A stretch of 64,000 nt of DNA from Cristatella mucedo (taxonomy: Eukaryota > Bryozoa > Phylactolaemata > Cristatellidae), in the NCBI GenBank assembly GCA_009760855.2, contig WPIO01000044.1, positions 1,590,001 through 1,654,000 of the forward strand, in the 5' to 3' direction. Below, piece after piece: positions 40,156-52,757 of this stretch. Within the stretch, counting starts at the first letter, position 1; each line of letters opens with the position of its first letter. The notes below the pieces were generated by a model. The model saw only the letters and a program-made list of their open reading frames with translations. It was not told where the DNA came from and did not search any database. Made by a program: the position numbers and the translations under genes.

Positions 40156-41590
40156 AACCGAGTTTCTAGGGTCAAAGGCTAGTTCCCGCCAAACTGCCAT
40201 ACTCAGGCCACGCTGCCGCTCGCCATGCCGCTGAGCTAGGGTAAGACGAGCGGCCGTCAGGTTAAACCTCTTTATAATAACGCATGCGCCAACAACAACA
40301 GAGGAACTAAACAAGTCTACAGTGAGGGTCCTAAACAAAGTACACTATAGGGGCGCAAGACGACGCAGCAAGCGCGAACAAACGTGCTAGTTGGTCAGTC
40401 GGCTTCCACCGCCACACCGGTACAAGCGTACTGCGTACAAGACCCGGCTAACTGAGTATTCTGGGATAGACAAAGCAGACGTCCACAACAGTCGAGAGCT
40501 TCCGCCGAACGCACGGGGGTGAGGGGTCACGAACACAATACACGGGGAACGCGGAATATACCAGCCTCAACAACGAGCGTGCTTTCCAGCTCCGCTCGGG
40601 CCTTGGGTACTCGTCGCCTTGCGTGCGTGGCCGCATCGCCTAAGCACGCCTGCAACCATGCAGGGGCATAACTCGGCGAGACCGGGAGCCTCCAACACAA
40701 CAACTTATTCGGCTAATTCCTCCTACCCAAGAGCCCCGGTGACCTCACGCACCATACGAACATGCCATGCCGTACGTCCGAACCCGGTCTAGCCGGTGAC
40801 CCTTACCCTCATTATAGCCGTCCGGCCCCAGCCAATCAAACCTAGCGTGGGTACATAATAGCCGAAAAGTAGTACAGCGTGCAGTCGGCAGCGGGAGAGT
40901 TAATGTCGTTGAGTAAGACCGGTGTAAGTGAGTAAACAGTATATGACCTGCAGAGCCAAGGCTTCTGTCGCGAACATTCTTTGCATGCAGCACCGGTTTC
41001 GCCTAGTGGTAAAGGCACCCGCCTAAGCCAAGGTGAAGGTGAATAATTTGATGGCCGACGGTCGAGACCCATGGTACTTGTGCAGTGCCGGGATAGACCT
41101 CAAGTTCTCCTTGTACTCTACCCAAATGAATTACAATTTTTATATTTTTTAAGAGGAGGAATAGGACGGCTGATTAATTTTCCATAGCGGATCTGAGGGT
41201 GATATGAGGCTCAAACTGGCACAGCAGTTATGCAAGGTATGAAGACGCAAAACCGTGGCGGGCCTTGTGCGTCAGTTGATTGTCTGTACTCTTTATTGTT
41301 GATCAACCGGAAGACGTTGAACCCCTACCAGCGAAGGAGACAAATAGCTAAACCTCTGGGCTTTGTTAGCTAGCCCTGCAGCAATATTCGTCACCAGCAG
41401 CAGTGCCATAGAAGATTTTTTTGATAGCAGAGCCAAATGAAATTGCTATAATCTAGCCGAGGCCGAACCTCGGAGCAAGTTACATTTTTTGAAATCCACA
41501 GTAGAAGACAGTACCTAATCTTGGATATTGGTTGGACGTGATGGCTACCTGTTGAGGCTTTTCCTAATGCAACCTTCGGCGATTAGACAA
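40156..41590. other. GC-rich block interrupting the satellite
   Basis: The satellite stops at CAGTAAAGT and similar sequence resumes near 41630. The intervening part is GC- and CpG-rich at 40190-40980 and contains a SINE. It begins TGTAACC, which would suit an LTR end, but no partner end, primer site or coding region was found. Confidence 0.35.
40985..41140 (+). mobile_element. tRNA-derived SINE, divergent
   Basis: A-box-like TTCGCCTAGTGGTAAAGGC and B-box-like ACGGTCGAGACCC in tRNA spacing; the 3' part (AGACCTCAAGTTCTCCTTGT, AAATGAATTACA) resembles the family 1 tail. Confidence 0.6.
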
Positions 41591-43340
41591 ATTTCCAAGA
41601 TTCAGAAGACAAGTTTCGCTGTGCATAGCTGAAGAATGGTCGACGCAATTGCAGTGAAGTTTTGTGAGTACACAATAGCCAAAGACCAGAGCAGCGTGCA
41701 ATCATAATTAGAGCTTCTGGTGTTCTCGCTCTGGTTGCTGTGCAGCGGATTGCAGCTGATTTCGGCGGATTTAGGTGGATTGCAGTATTGGATCGGGCCG
41801 TTGCAGCGCATTGCACGAGAACTCGTGTGCACAATAGAGCGAAATTTTTTTTATTGCACTTCGAACTTAATCTGATCCTATATGCAATATCAATTAGAGC
41901 TTGGCGATGGCAATTTGAGGATGATTTGCAGTGGAATAAAGTGGATTGACGTATTTTCCCAGGTCATTTCCGGCGATTGCCGCACATTGCCAGAGTGCGA
42001 AAATGGGCAATATTTAATTTTACGTGTGTGTGCACACAACAGTGCGTGCTTAACTGTGCAATATAAACTGGAGTTCGGCGAAATTTATTTCTAATTTGTT
42101 TACGTGGACTCTGTGGATTGAAGTGGTTTGTGATATTGGCCCGGATTACTGCAGTCGATTGCAGGGCATGGCAGGAGAATGGCCGTGCCAATGCAAGTAA
42201 AATTTGTTAAGTGCATTTTTTTGAAGAGTTTATTGTCATATGCAACCAAATCACTAACTTTTAAAACAGGGTTTCTTTTGTTGCATGTGGATTGTGGTAG
42301 ATTGTGGCATTGGCCGAGGACGCTGCAATCCTACTATTGCGATCCTATATTCCATCATATCATTCCTATCAATCTACAATCCTTTCAGTTAACTTCATGA
42401 GAAGGAGTGATCAGAGTCGCGCTAAATCTTCCCAGTACATTTTAAACTGAGCTTAGTCTGATATTCCAAGCTTTTTGTTGCTTTTTGGAGCTGATTTATG
42501 GCGGACTTGAACAGAACTTAAAATGGATTGCGAACTTTGAAACATGACACTTGAATTTTCTTGCATATTCAACAGGATGTAAGCAGGCAGAGCCAACTTT
42601 AGGCATTAGGTTTTCCACTTTCTGAACCACACTTGGTTTGCCCATAACTAATAAATTGGTCTAATAATCATTCAACTTAAGGAAGTTTGCTGCTATCCAA
42701 GTGTAGATGCAATCAACCGAAATGGTCTGGTTCGATACTGCCGTCCACTGCAATCCGCTGCAAAGCGGCCAAAAAGCGTACATGAGATGGTCAGATAATG
42801 ATTGCACATTGGTCTACTCTTTGGTTATTGTGTGCTCGCACAATTTCACTACAAATCCTCAACCATTCCGCAGCAATACATGGCAATCGATTGCAATGGC
42901 CCGATCTGGTATAGCAATCCACCGCAATCCTCCGCAAAAGACCAGAAAGCTTACACTTAAAGCTATAACTGGGATAGCGAGTTGCTTTAATCTTCACGTA
43001 TTGCATACTCGCACAATTTTATTGCAATTTTCCCGATGCCCCAACCATCCTGGTGCAATGCATTGCAATTAACTGCAATTGCCCAGAGCAATACCACAAT
43101 GCACGGCATTACGAAACAAAATACCCCAAAATTGGTTTTTGTAATGCTCCAATTTTGAATGCATATTAGAAAGCACCCTGTTTAAAGTGCCAGCACATCA
43201 TGTTTGACCAATTTCGCCTGTACAGGATAATGTCAAGGATAATGCTTAGAAATCTACGGCGATGGCTCGGCTTGAAGCAGCAATCCACTACAATCTGTGG
43301 CAAACTGAACATAAATTGACTGTGCGAAGCTTCAATTGTA
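41591..43340. repeat. Degenerate satellite, both orientations
   Basis: Units in plus orientation at about 41640-42390 (AGCGGATTGCAGCTGATTTC, TGGATTGCAGTATTGG). Units in minus orientation are at about 42700-43330 (CCACTGCAATCCGCTGCAAA, ACCGCAATCCTCCGCAAAA), with ACTCGCACAATT blocks about 176 bp apart (42832, 43008). The unit matches 39200-40155. Confidence 0.55.
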
Positions 43341-45984
43341 ATTGTACACAATATTTGACTGCATTCAACATGAAACCCTACTTTTCAAGCTATTTTGTAT
43401 GCAAGTGAAATTGCGCACCTCGCTGGGATTTTTGACCTAACAACTTCAGGTTATGTAAAGTGGAATGTGTCCGTATGAGGAGTTATCACTCCCCAAATTT
43501 ATGTTTATCCCCTAGCAGATATTAAAATCGTTCTCAAAGCGAGAACAATTGCACAAAGAATGATGGATATAGGTCCAAGCACATATGGTAATAGTATCTA
43601 TCTGTTGATGCCAGTGTTTGCGTTGACGACCTCTGACCCTAATTTACAGTTAAAGTCACGGTAAGAGGTTACACTTCTAAAATAGGGAAATCTGTATATA
43701 CAAATAGAATTAAAGCTCCGGCAAGAAAAATTACGATTCCTCAACACTTGAACTCTTGACACTAAACTTATGAAAAATAGATACTATAAGAAATTGTGAA
43801 CCTTGACAATTCAGCGAAGATGCTAGTTGAAGAAAAAACCATTATCCCAAGCTGAGCCCCTTCGGTGGCGTGGGTGAGGCCCGAAACCGGACGTGTATTT
43901 GTTCTATCCGGGGCTGGTCGTCATCTTGCTCGCCTATGCTTGCCGGGGAGGTTCCCCGATACCTCGTCACATCTCTGGTGGGTCATTAGATCCGGCAAAT
44001 GACTTGACTTTAGCTGTTGACATTCGGGTGCATGGCTCATCACGGAGGAGATGGAGAACTAGCAGGAGGCTAGACAGGAATGTACGGCTGGCAGAAACGA
44101 AGAGACCTACAACGCCGGTAAGGCTTAGCAGTACTTCAGTGACAGGTTGTCCATAAACGGAAGGGGCAGGGGAGGGGGTAGGGACATACATGTTGTGCAT
44201 TGCTAAAAATATTGCTTCGCTGCAGTAAAGTTATTGCCACGAGATCTTTGCAACTCTTATCGGGCGAGAATTGTTGTTGGGGACATGCCTTTATGCAGTC
44301 CATTCTATGCCGATTTGTTTTCGAGTAACGATCCTATGTACGTTTAGGGCTTCGTAGTTTTTATCTATTAAAGTAGCAAGAGGCAAACCCCTGTGTAAGT
44401 CGATATTTAGCCTAAGGTTACATAAGCGAAATCAAAGCATTACTTCCGATGTTCGAATAGCGCATACACTAATTTTTTATTCCATGATCTAGTCATAGGT
44501 CGAGCACATAACAAACAGATTGAATTTTCAACATTCAAGTTGTTTCAAAAGTGCCAAGACGGTGGTTTTTTACTCGTTAGACAAACATTCTTATCCGTGT
44601 GAAGGGTAAAAGGGTCTGTCTTTGGCATTTGGTAGACCATCACTCCGTGCTTACATTAGGACAAAAATTTACTTGAGGCCATTTTTAGGTGGCGCGAAAA
44701 TTGACGCTACAGTGATAGCCATAACAGGAGTCAACTTTCTGAAAAGGCTAAAGTTTCTTTTCTAGTGACGATATGCAATTTCAACAGATGTGAGATTAGC
44801 GAGATATTTCCAGAAGGCATGGCACATTTGAGACAAAGCTGAGCTGTCTGTCTCCGAGACCCATCTCCACTCCTTCGAAGGGTACTAAAGGTTTACGTTC
44901 TACGGTGCCTCTTCAGAGCTCTAGTTTGAAGTCTCCTTGACTTCTATGCTTCACGCAAGACTTTAAAACTGTATGAAAGAGTTAGTAGCTAAATTTAACA
45001 GTTCAAATAAAAATAGGAACAAAAATAAGTTTATAGAATATTATTATTTTAAATAAAAATAGGAACCAAAATAAGTCTTTTCTATAGTTTTACAGATAAT
45101 AAGTCACATCTATGGGGCCCCAAGACAAAACTTCTCTGACCATGAGCCTGATAGAGAAACACTGCTAACAGAGAAGCATAACTAAGGTTTAATGAGATGT
45201 GTAAAGCTGAGACAAGCAAGCAAAACCAAACGGGTCTACGGCCTAAGACTGCAACGAAAAAGTGTGTAAGTGTGAAAAAAGCTACAAGGTAGACAACCTC
45301 TGATTGTCATCATGCACAGAGTCATGCACAAGTAAGCGTGCAAAACACTAAAGAAAACGACAAGTTCACGCGGAAGTCCGGAGAATGATGAGCATAACAG
45401 GTGCATCATTTTCTGAGATTCATCGGTGGGAAGTCAATGCTAATGGTTAGTACAGTCAAAAGCTAGTTATAGCCTTTCGGTGAATATGAACTGACTGTAC
45501 TATCGCTAAACGATTTTAATTAAATGCGAGGAACAGATAAATACTTTGAGCTTATGAGCACACTGCAGGGTCAGAGGTCTGAATCGGTAAAAGCAAGTCA
45601 ACCACCTTGAATGCTAGAGAAAATTTTGAAATGAACTCAATGCTTTGTAGGAAGTCAGTGAAGCTCACACAGACGTGGTGTGGTGTGGTTGCTACGCCGT
45701 TGACGACAAACCCGGCGAGCTGCAAGGTTTTCTAGTAGTTAAAGATGGTCAGACAGTCTGGGATTTCCGAGTCTTGAATTGTAAGGATCGCCGTAATCTA
45801 GATCCGATGAGTGTTAGTTTGGCCGTCATGCTCTAGTTTAGGCAAACCCTGATTTTGGCAATGTTTCATATCGGAAAGTGAGCAGAGTGGACTGTGAAGG
45901 AAATGCTGTGATCAAATTAAAAGTACCGAAGCGAAACAGAGTGCACATGTTATAGTCACTCGTCAGAGGAGCTATAAAAAATAC
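43341..45984. other. No gene seen; small tandem duplication at 45004-45078
   Basis: AAATAAAAATAGGAAC-AAAATAAG occurs twice about 49 bp apart at 45004-45078. Otherwise only short, unsupported frames. Confidence 0.45.
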
Positions 45985-46155
45985 TAGCTGATTTAACAGC
46001 CTCTTTTGTATAGCAACAGAAGAGCCTTGATGGCTATCACCGCCGCTTGCAGTGGCAATAAAGGATTTCCCAATGCAGGATTTGAACCCATGACCTCGGG
46101 ACTTCGAGTCGTGAAAAGCAACCGCCTTACCTGGTGTGCCATCACGGCTCACTAG
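45985..46155 (-). mobile_element. tRNA-derived SINE, family 2
   Basis: Best-preserved member. Reverse complement: GATGGCACACCAGGTAAGG (A-box region), GTCATGGGTTCAAATCC (B-box region), GCCACTGCAAGCGGCGGTGA body, and GAGGCTGTTAAATCAGC tail. Confidence 0.8.
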
Positions 46156-47204
46156 CCATGTTAGATGAAATAACCTCGTCGAGACTGGGGTCTTCTAAAA
46201 GGTTTAGCGTACGCCAGGCTGCTCAGAGGATTTGTGAAGTTTAGTGTCATCGGAATAGAAATGTAATCCAAGATTGTGTTTGGTAGAGACATCGGCCAAG
46301 GGAGGGTCTACGTGGGGATTTGAAGGGACGTAAGAGCAAATCTTGAGGGTGTCCGTACTTCAAAGACTCGCAAGACAGCCGTTAATAACTACACTCTGAT
46401 ATCTCTCACTGATGTAGGATCCGACAAATTTATGCACTGTGCCAGTGGCAGAAAATCCCTATCCCTGCCTTAGAGCAGACAACCGAGATTCTAAAGATTG
46501 CTTAGCTGGCGGCCAGAAAGGCGTGCAATTGACTTTACCACGAGGTTTTAACGATCTTCGAGCATTAAAAAGGATACATTTTATAGGATGGGATAGGTGA
46601 CTGTCAAACACTTCGTCAACTTCTACCGGGTTTTACTAACTGTGAACGTGTGAAGGGCATCGTCAAGTATCATGGCCTTAACAACTAAAGGCTTCTTTCT
46701 CAAAAAAGTGCAAGCATTCCGGTGGCGCCAATGCAAAACGTCACATAGGTTAGCATCTTCTTTATCTCAACTAAATTAGGGAAACTAACAGTTGTAACGG
46801 GTTACCTTTGGTTTTAGTAACTACGATGCCAATGTAAGTTTTTAGGCGACAGCCCGTCTAGTGTGTGTTGTATACTCGCAGTCTTGTACACTTCTAGACT
46901 ACGGCGATCCAATATGCAAAAATTAGTCTGTACTTTAACGTGCTTGTAATTTTTACAAAGTTCTGTAGCTAGGCCTTTGAGACACGAACCCAAGCAGCTG
47001 CTGCATTACACCTCGTCTCATCGACGAGCAATGGCACCCAATTGACGTTTTGGATAGCAGTCGCGTTTTAAATTAGAATATATGGATGAGAATAACGAGC
47101 TGTCAAAGAGCGCCGCATTAAAGCAGCTGTTGAACAAGCGAGCTATCTCTCGCTTGTGAAGCCATGCGCCACGCTGGTTGAGCACAGCCGGTAAGGTACT
47201 TGCC
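46156..47204. other. No gene seen
   Basis: No supported feature; short frames only. Confidence 0.45.
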
Positions 47205-47325
47205 TCAACCAAGATCGAGATTAATTTATTGGACGAGCGAGGTCAGAACCTCTCTGTGACACATGTGAAACGCCTAAATAGAGATTAGGCTCTCTTAGAG
47301 CTCTACACAAAGGAACAACATATTT
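47205..47325 (+). mobile_element. SINE family 1, 3' part
   Basis: CGAGGTCAGAACCTCTCTGTG then GTGAAACGCCTAAATAGAGA and GCTCTCTTAGAGCTC match the B-box-to-tail part of family 1. Confidence 0.55.
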
Positions 47326-47668
47326 TAAGTAGCAAGGACGCTCTCCTGGAAGACCCGTCCCCAAGCTCGGACGAACGAGACTGGACAACTGGACGAGAGC
47401 GCCTGGCCAAGGCAACGAGCAGCGGGTCTCGTCGGCTTTTCCCTACCAGACCATTAGGTCAAACCGTCAGCCTTTTCTGGTGCTGATTTATTTCGCATCG
47501 CTGGCGCGCCCGTCAATGGACCGTGCATGCGCTGACCGATGGCGACATCTCGACAGCGCTCCTCAACTTGATCTTGGCATCGCTGAGTCGCTCAGCTGTC
47601 GCAGCGTCGACGCACGGTCCTTGCACAAGCAGGAGTGCGCCTCGACAGCTGAGCGCCTCAGCTCAGTG

Positions 47669-48286
47669 CTACGGCTCTTCCTCGCATCCACTGACGCCAC
47701 CACCAATGTCTCTGCGATTCCTACCGAAAAAGATTGCCACGTAGGGCGCTCTCGCAGCGGTCGTGCCGTACTCGTCCAGATCGCGCAAGTAGGTCGCTCT
47801 CCACTCATGGTTCTGCTCCCTCTCGAGGGCCTGATGCTGCCGCACGTACTTCTCAGCCGTCATTTCGGAGCCTGAAGCGAGAGTGTTCATCTTCGCGACG
47901 TGCTGGCTCAGCTCGTTTTCACATTTAGCCACATATCGCTCCGAGCACTGTTTCCAAACCTCCATCAGCTTCGTTGACGCACGCTCGGTGATGTCCGACC
48001 AGCGGTGTAGGAATTCGTTAGTGGCCCAATTCACTTCCGGGTTCACTGTGATGCGGAATCCTCTGGGCGCTATCTTTCCCGCGATGCAGCGGCTTATTCC
48101 GTTCACGCGAGTCCTTGCTTTTACCAGGTTCTCAGCACAATAGTAGGCGCGCCTGTCCAGCACGTACACGCCCTCGAGAAAACCTGGAGCGCCCTCTGAC
48201 GGCAAGTCAACCTGACCGAGTCTCTCGCTTAGCGTCGCGTCAGGCGAGCTCAGCTCAAGAGGTCTTGGGCATCCGCTGCACTCCAT
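47669..48286 (-). CDS. Unknown helical protein, family X copy 1
   Basis: A 205-codon GC-rich frame with ATG at 48286, no introns. The middle and C-terminal parts are charged helices (EFLHRWSDITERASTKLMEV, ENELSQHVAKMNTLAS). It aligns by eye with the frame at 56376-57203: CAENLVKARTRV vs CATELAKIEIWI, AGKIAPRGFRITVNP vs AAKICGRGMRIRLNV, then a long helix in both. The family is unrecognised. It could be a host gene family or an ORF of an undescribed repeat. Confidence 0.45.
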   Translation of the reverse strand: MECSGCPRPLELSSPDATLSERLGQVDLPSEGAPGFLEGVYVLDRRAYYCAENLVKARTRVNGISRCIAGKIAPRGFRITVNPEVNWATNEFLHRWSDITERASTKLMEVWKQCSERYVAKCENELSQHVAKMNTLASGSEMTAEKYVRQHQALEREQNHEWRATYLRDLDEYGTTAARAPYVAIFFGRNRRDIGGGVSGCEEEP

Positions 48287-48476
48287 GGCTCACCGTATTC
48301 TGTGGTCCTTGTGACGACAGGAACTACGCGATAGTTAGTACTACTTTTACAGAACGAGGCGGCAGCGGAGACTTTATAAGCTGCTCCAATGAGGGCATTT
48401 CGGGAGCCGTGACGCTGCGTCATTCGACGGACGACACTGGCGCCCCTGACGGGACTGGCTGGACCTAAACCGCCGA

Positions 48477-48615
48477 GCTGGTTTGGTCCAGCGGTTAAGG
48501 TGCTCGCCCCAACAAAGGTCTGGCTGAGGTCGTGGGCTCGAGCCCCGAGGCATATGTGAAGCGCCTGAATAGAGACTAAGTTCTCTTGGGGCGCAATACA
48601 AATTAATGAATTACA
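48477..48615 (+). mobile_element. tRNA-derived SINE, family 1, best copy
   Basis: A-box TGGTCCAGCGGTTAAGGTG, B-box GGTCGTGGGCTCGAGCCC, and a tail AAGCGCCTGAATAGAGACTA then GTTCTCTTGGGGCGC that parallels the LINE-A terminal hairpin, ending AATTAATGAATTA. Confidence 0.85.
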
Positions 48616-49569
48616 TCAAGTAGTAATAATTGTAATAGGATAGCGAGGTTGGGTCGTTGACGCGGCGAAAAGGTAAAGGTAGCACTGTTGCAAACGATTG
48701 ATATTAAAGATCAATATATGGAAAATCACGAATGTGAGCTCAACGAATATTTGAAAAACCTTGGACAACCCAGCAGAAAGCGCTCAGTCACCGATATCCC
48801 GCAAGATCGTAAGCTGGTCACTGTGTGCATGTAACTGTGTTAAGTTGTGTATGCAATTGCTCGCAATTGCTAAACACAACTGCCAAAAAACATGTGAAGA
48901 GGAATGTGACTTTTTGAGTTCTACATGCACCTGCATTTTTTTCGAAATGTAAGATCCCGGAGTTGAACTGGCAATTACGCTCGGCATTTATTGTAACTCG
49001 GGCTCATCATATGTAAAATAAGGCTAGTGTTAGGGTAAGGTCGCGTACCGAGCTCCAGCAGAGTAGAGAAAATTCAGGACGCAAATTGAAATAAGATAAG
49101 TGCTAGAAGGCTGAATTTATTTACGGATTTTCCAATAGTGAGTTTCAGGTATTTAAATTGCGATCGATATCGAACGATACCGTTTGACAGCTATGCCTAA
49201 ACTATAGCTAGTATCTCCAAGGATATCTAACATGGACGTGCCTGTTACTTTAATTATAAGCAGACACGAAATTAGTAATGCAACCGTCCGAATAAAAACA
49301 TGCATTTTTGACGGGGAGTTGTTTCATCTAGGCATAAGTAGACGCACACAAAAAAGAAACTGGGCGTATGACATTCTGCTATAGAGCTCTACAATGTCGA
49401 TCCGAGTTTCCCAAGGACATTGATGCCTTGCCTGGTTGAGCCAGCTGACTCTGATTGATGCAGAGCGATGGGCGAACGATCGAACCTGCTCGATCGATCG
49501 CCACTGCTGTCAACGACGATAATTGTGACTCCGAGGGCAGCAAACATGTGAGCTCAAAAGAACACCGAC
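48616..49569. other. No gene seen
   Basis: Ordinary non-coding sequence; no motif or repeat recognised. Confidence 0.45.
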
Positions 49570-49644
49570 CTAATAATAATAATAATAATAATTCACTTGA
49601 TAAAGCGCCCTCAGAGAACTTAATCTCTCTATAGGCGCTTACCA
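49570..49644 (-). mobile_element. Minimal LINE-A 3' end (tail plus hairpin only)
   Basis: (TAA)n, ACTTGATAAAGCGCCCTCAG, the hairpin, then an abrupt end at GGCGCTTACC. About 75 bp. The copy at 52684-52757 ends at the same point. Confidence 0.8.
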
Positions 49645-49683
49645 GGCGGGTGATCAACATCTTGTATATTTTACCATTCCAGT

Positions 49684-50250
49684 GTGTTACTTCTCGCCGA
49701 CCTGCACTGGCTCCCAGTCAAGCAGCGCATTGACTTCAAGGTTTTATCGCTCACTTTAAGCTCACTTCATTTTTTGGCTTCAGCCTATCAGATCTACTCC
49801 CCCCACCAGGCCATGCATCGTATCATCCGCTTTTCGGAATCTAAGGGTTTACCAATACCTCGTACAAACCTGAAATCCTTTAGAGACCATGCATTTAGTT
49901 CGTATGCTCCCGAAGTGTGTGGAACTCACTCCTGATTTGCTTCACATCATCCCCTGACGTGACCACATTTAAAAAAAACTTACAGACACACTTATTTAGG
50001 ACAGCATTCAGTGGGTCCCGGTGATTCGTTGTTTATGTGCTTATGCGTGCTGATACTGTGCATGCTGCCACAACCACACATGCATGCTGACCCTGTGCAT
50101 GTCACCCCTAACCATTTGTTTCATTTTTTTTATCAAGCATGATAGTACTCACTATTCAATCGCGTTTCCCTTTGCAGTAAATTTAAAGTGCCTAGAAAGA
50201 GATTGAGTTATCTGAGGGCGCTTTGTCAAGTATATTATTAATATTATTAT
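49684..50250 (+). mobile_element. LINE-A fragment, ORF2 tail and 3' UTR
   Basis: Starts at CTTCTCGCCGACCTGCACTG and runs through the broken ORF2 tail, the 3' UTR, the hairpin and an ATT-rich tail. Confidence 0.85.
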
Positions 50251-50611
50251 TGGTGTGCTTGGTATGCTTGATATGCTTGGTAAATTTTCTCCACCTTAAA
50301 CGACCAAGGTCATTAGCTCGAGCCCTGAAGCGAATGACTGAGTGCCGCATGATATGAATGAACTATTTATTTATATTAGCATATTAGTTCGTTATTATAT
50401 ATATTAGTTCGTCTGCTCTTTCTGTACCATCATCACTTCCCGTAAGATTTACGAAGTAGTCGAGGCTAAGGAACTAGTGAATTTTAAAAACGTTATAGCC
50501 TCCATGTGATTAGACAGCACTTCCTTGCCAATCCCTAATTAAATCAATGCCCCAGCGATAAGGGGAAAAATACCTGAATACCTAATGCAATCACTGATCA
50601 TATCACAATTA

Positions 50612-50652
50612 GTGGATCCATGTGATTCGTTCTTTGTGTGCTCATGCCTGCT
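50612..50652 (+). mobile_element. LINE-A 3' UTR scrap
   Basis: GGATCCATGTGATTCGTTCTTTGTGTGCTCATGCCTGC corresponds to the start of the LINE-A 3' UTR and lies at the edge of the inverted repeat. Confidence 0.55.
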
Positions 50653-51615
50653 TTTGGACGCTGATCATAGCCATTCAATAAGAGGCCTTACGATGTCGAA
50701 CATTAACGTGGTCATGTTCAATACTCATTCGACATGGAAAGTGCATTCTCACGACTCGGGATTCATTGTTTCCTTTAAGCGGCGATGCCAATGCTTCCGC
50801 ACTCAGCTGGCTGTTTATGTACTGGAAGCAGGAGAAACAGAGGTATATTTCCCGGATCAACTAATGGCAACTCAGTTGTATATTGTTGCATGGCATTTGG
50901 CTCTTACCGCTAATAGTAACAATAAAAACAATAATTAAAATACATTTGTGTTGCACCCTCAGATCACTTAATCTCTTTCTAAGAGCTTTGCAAAGGAAGC
51001 GTGACGTAACGGCTAATAGTAGCATACTCAATGCTCAATGAAAACATGCTGCCACAAATTATATTTCCATGATGGTCCTGCGCATTTCATCTCTATGTTA
51101 TGCTTTTTTGTCACTAATGGCTAATGGTAGCATGCTCAGTGATAAAAAGCATAACATTGTTAAAGATGAAATTCGCAGGATCATCGTGCGAATATAATTG
51201 GTGGCAGCATGTTTTCATTGAGCATTGAGTATGCTACTATTAGCCGTTACGTCACGCTTCTTTTTCAGCAAATGTAAAGCTCTTAAAAAGAGATTAAGTG
51301 ATCTGAGGGAGCAACACAATTGTATTTTATTATTGTTGTTATTGTTTTTATTAAAAGTAAGAGCCGAATGCCATGATAAAATACACCACTGCATTGCCAT
51401 TAGTTGATCCGGGAAATATACCTCTGTTTCTCCTGCTTCCAGTACATAAACAGCCAGCTGAGTGCGGAAGCAGTGGCATCGCCGCTTGAAGGAAACAATG
51501 AATCCCGGGTCGTGAGAATGCACTCTCCATGTCGAATGAGTATTGAACATTGAACTACGTTAATGTTCGACATCGTAAGGCCTCCTATTGAATGGCTATG
51601 ATCAGCGTCCAAAAG
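50650..51615. repeat. Large diverged inverted repeat (foldback), about 0.97 kb
   Basis: Arms of roughly 480 bp mirror each other around 51128: TTTTGGACGCTGATC at 50652 against its complement at 51600-51614, CATGCTGCCAC at 51045-51055 against 51201-51211. Similarity continues almost to the centre. Each arm contains a LINE-A-like hairpin end (near 50962 and 51275). The arms differ by point changes and indels, so this is an old or gene-converting structure rather than a simple sequencing fold-over. Confidence 0.85.
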
Positions 51616-52683
51616 AATCAAAATTTGTGGTTAGCGCTACCCATATCGTGACATACCATTTACATCCGTCCATTGAAAATCTTCCCGTCATCCTTGCATT
51701 ACCACTGTGACGTTGCAGACAGATTTGATAGTCGCCTTTTTGTAAACCCAGTGGTTTCCTAGCTAGTCCAGTAAAAGCATCTCTATGTTTATGTCTTTTG
51801 TCCTTAATATTTGAAGCCAGAGCAGCAGTGAAGTCTTATCTCTCGTATTCTCCACAAGCTGCTTACTAGCAATAGGTTAATCCTGCGACAGGCGGTAAGA
51901 GATGCCAGTGTTGTCAATATTGTACGTGTCTCTGGGTTTATGCTGCAGCATTTTTGTTGACTGCGTCCGTCCACACCAGAGGTAGGCAAACTTCGAACTT
52001 TAGGCCAGATTCGCCTACCTAGCACTTTAGTCCGGCAAAGCGGCCCCCTAGTAGTTTATTGATGGATCCGGCCTAATTGAGTTGTCACGGTTTTATTTCC
52101 GTTCATTACTTGCTGTTGCAGCTCAAGTTATGGCCCTCGTTTATCTTCAGAAATTGAAACAGAAACGCCTGACCGGGGCTGGATGTTATACGTCTACCTC
52201 TATAATTGCCGTGCACGTTTTCGCGCCTTGAGCGACTGTTTGCTAGTTGGTCTCGTCACGCCCACTCCTGGCCTGCGGAGTGGGCGTGGTTTCTTCAGGC
52301 CTAGTGTGCCTTCTTGACCTCCTGAAATAGCTTTATAGTCTGCAAAAATTTTCGACCCATCGTCTACGCCAAAGAGCCACTAAATCAACAAAATTATCAT
52401 GGCGAAAGTAATCTGTCGCTGGCAATAAGCAGGTAAAAGCGCGAGAAAGTCTTATAATCAAGTGAGCGAGCTTGAACGAGAATCTCGTGGTCCTTGAAAT
52501 GTGCATTGCTCCGGCACAGCCCATAGCCCACGGTTGACTGGCCTCTTCTGAATTTCATCAGCGCGTGTACTACCAATGACTTCAACACTGGGGCTCATTG
52601 AAGGGGGTGAATTACTTGATTGTTTTCGCTATATCTCTCTGACGCTGCTTGTATTCCGACAAAGATTTGACGTCTGTCTGGGG
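51616..52683. other. No gene seen
   Basis: Non-coding sequence with no recognised repeat. Confidence 0.4.
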
Positions 52684-52757
52684 TTAATAATAATAATAAT
52701 AATAATGTAATTGATAAAGCGCCCTCAGAGAACTCAATCTCTTTCTAGGTGCTTACC
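52684..52757 (-). mobile_element. Minimal LINE-A 3' end (tail plus hairpin only)
   Basis: Same structure and same truncation point (GTGCTTACC) as 49570-49644. Confidence 0.8.

Noticed and set aside
40156-40985. Solo LTR of a retrotransposon
   Set aside because: Only a TGT-like start and a sharp break in the satellite were seen; no matching CA end, target duplication or second copy could be found by eye.
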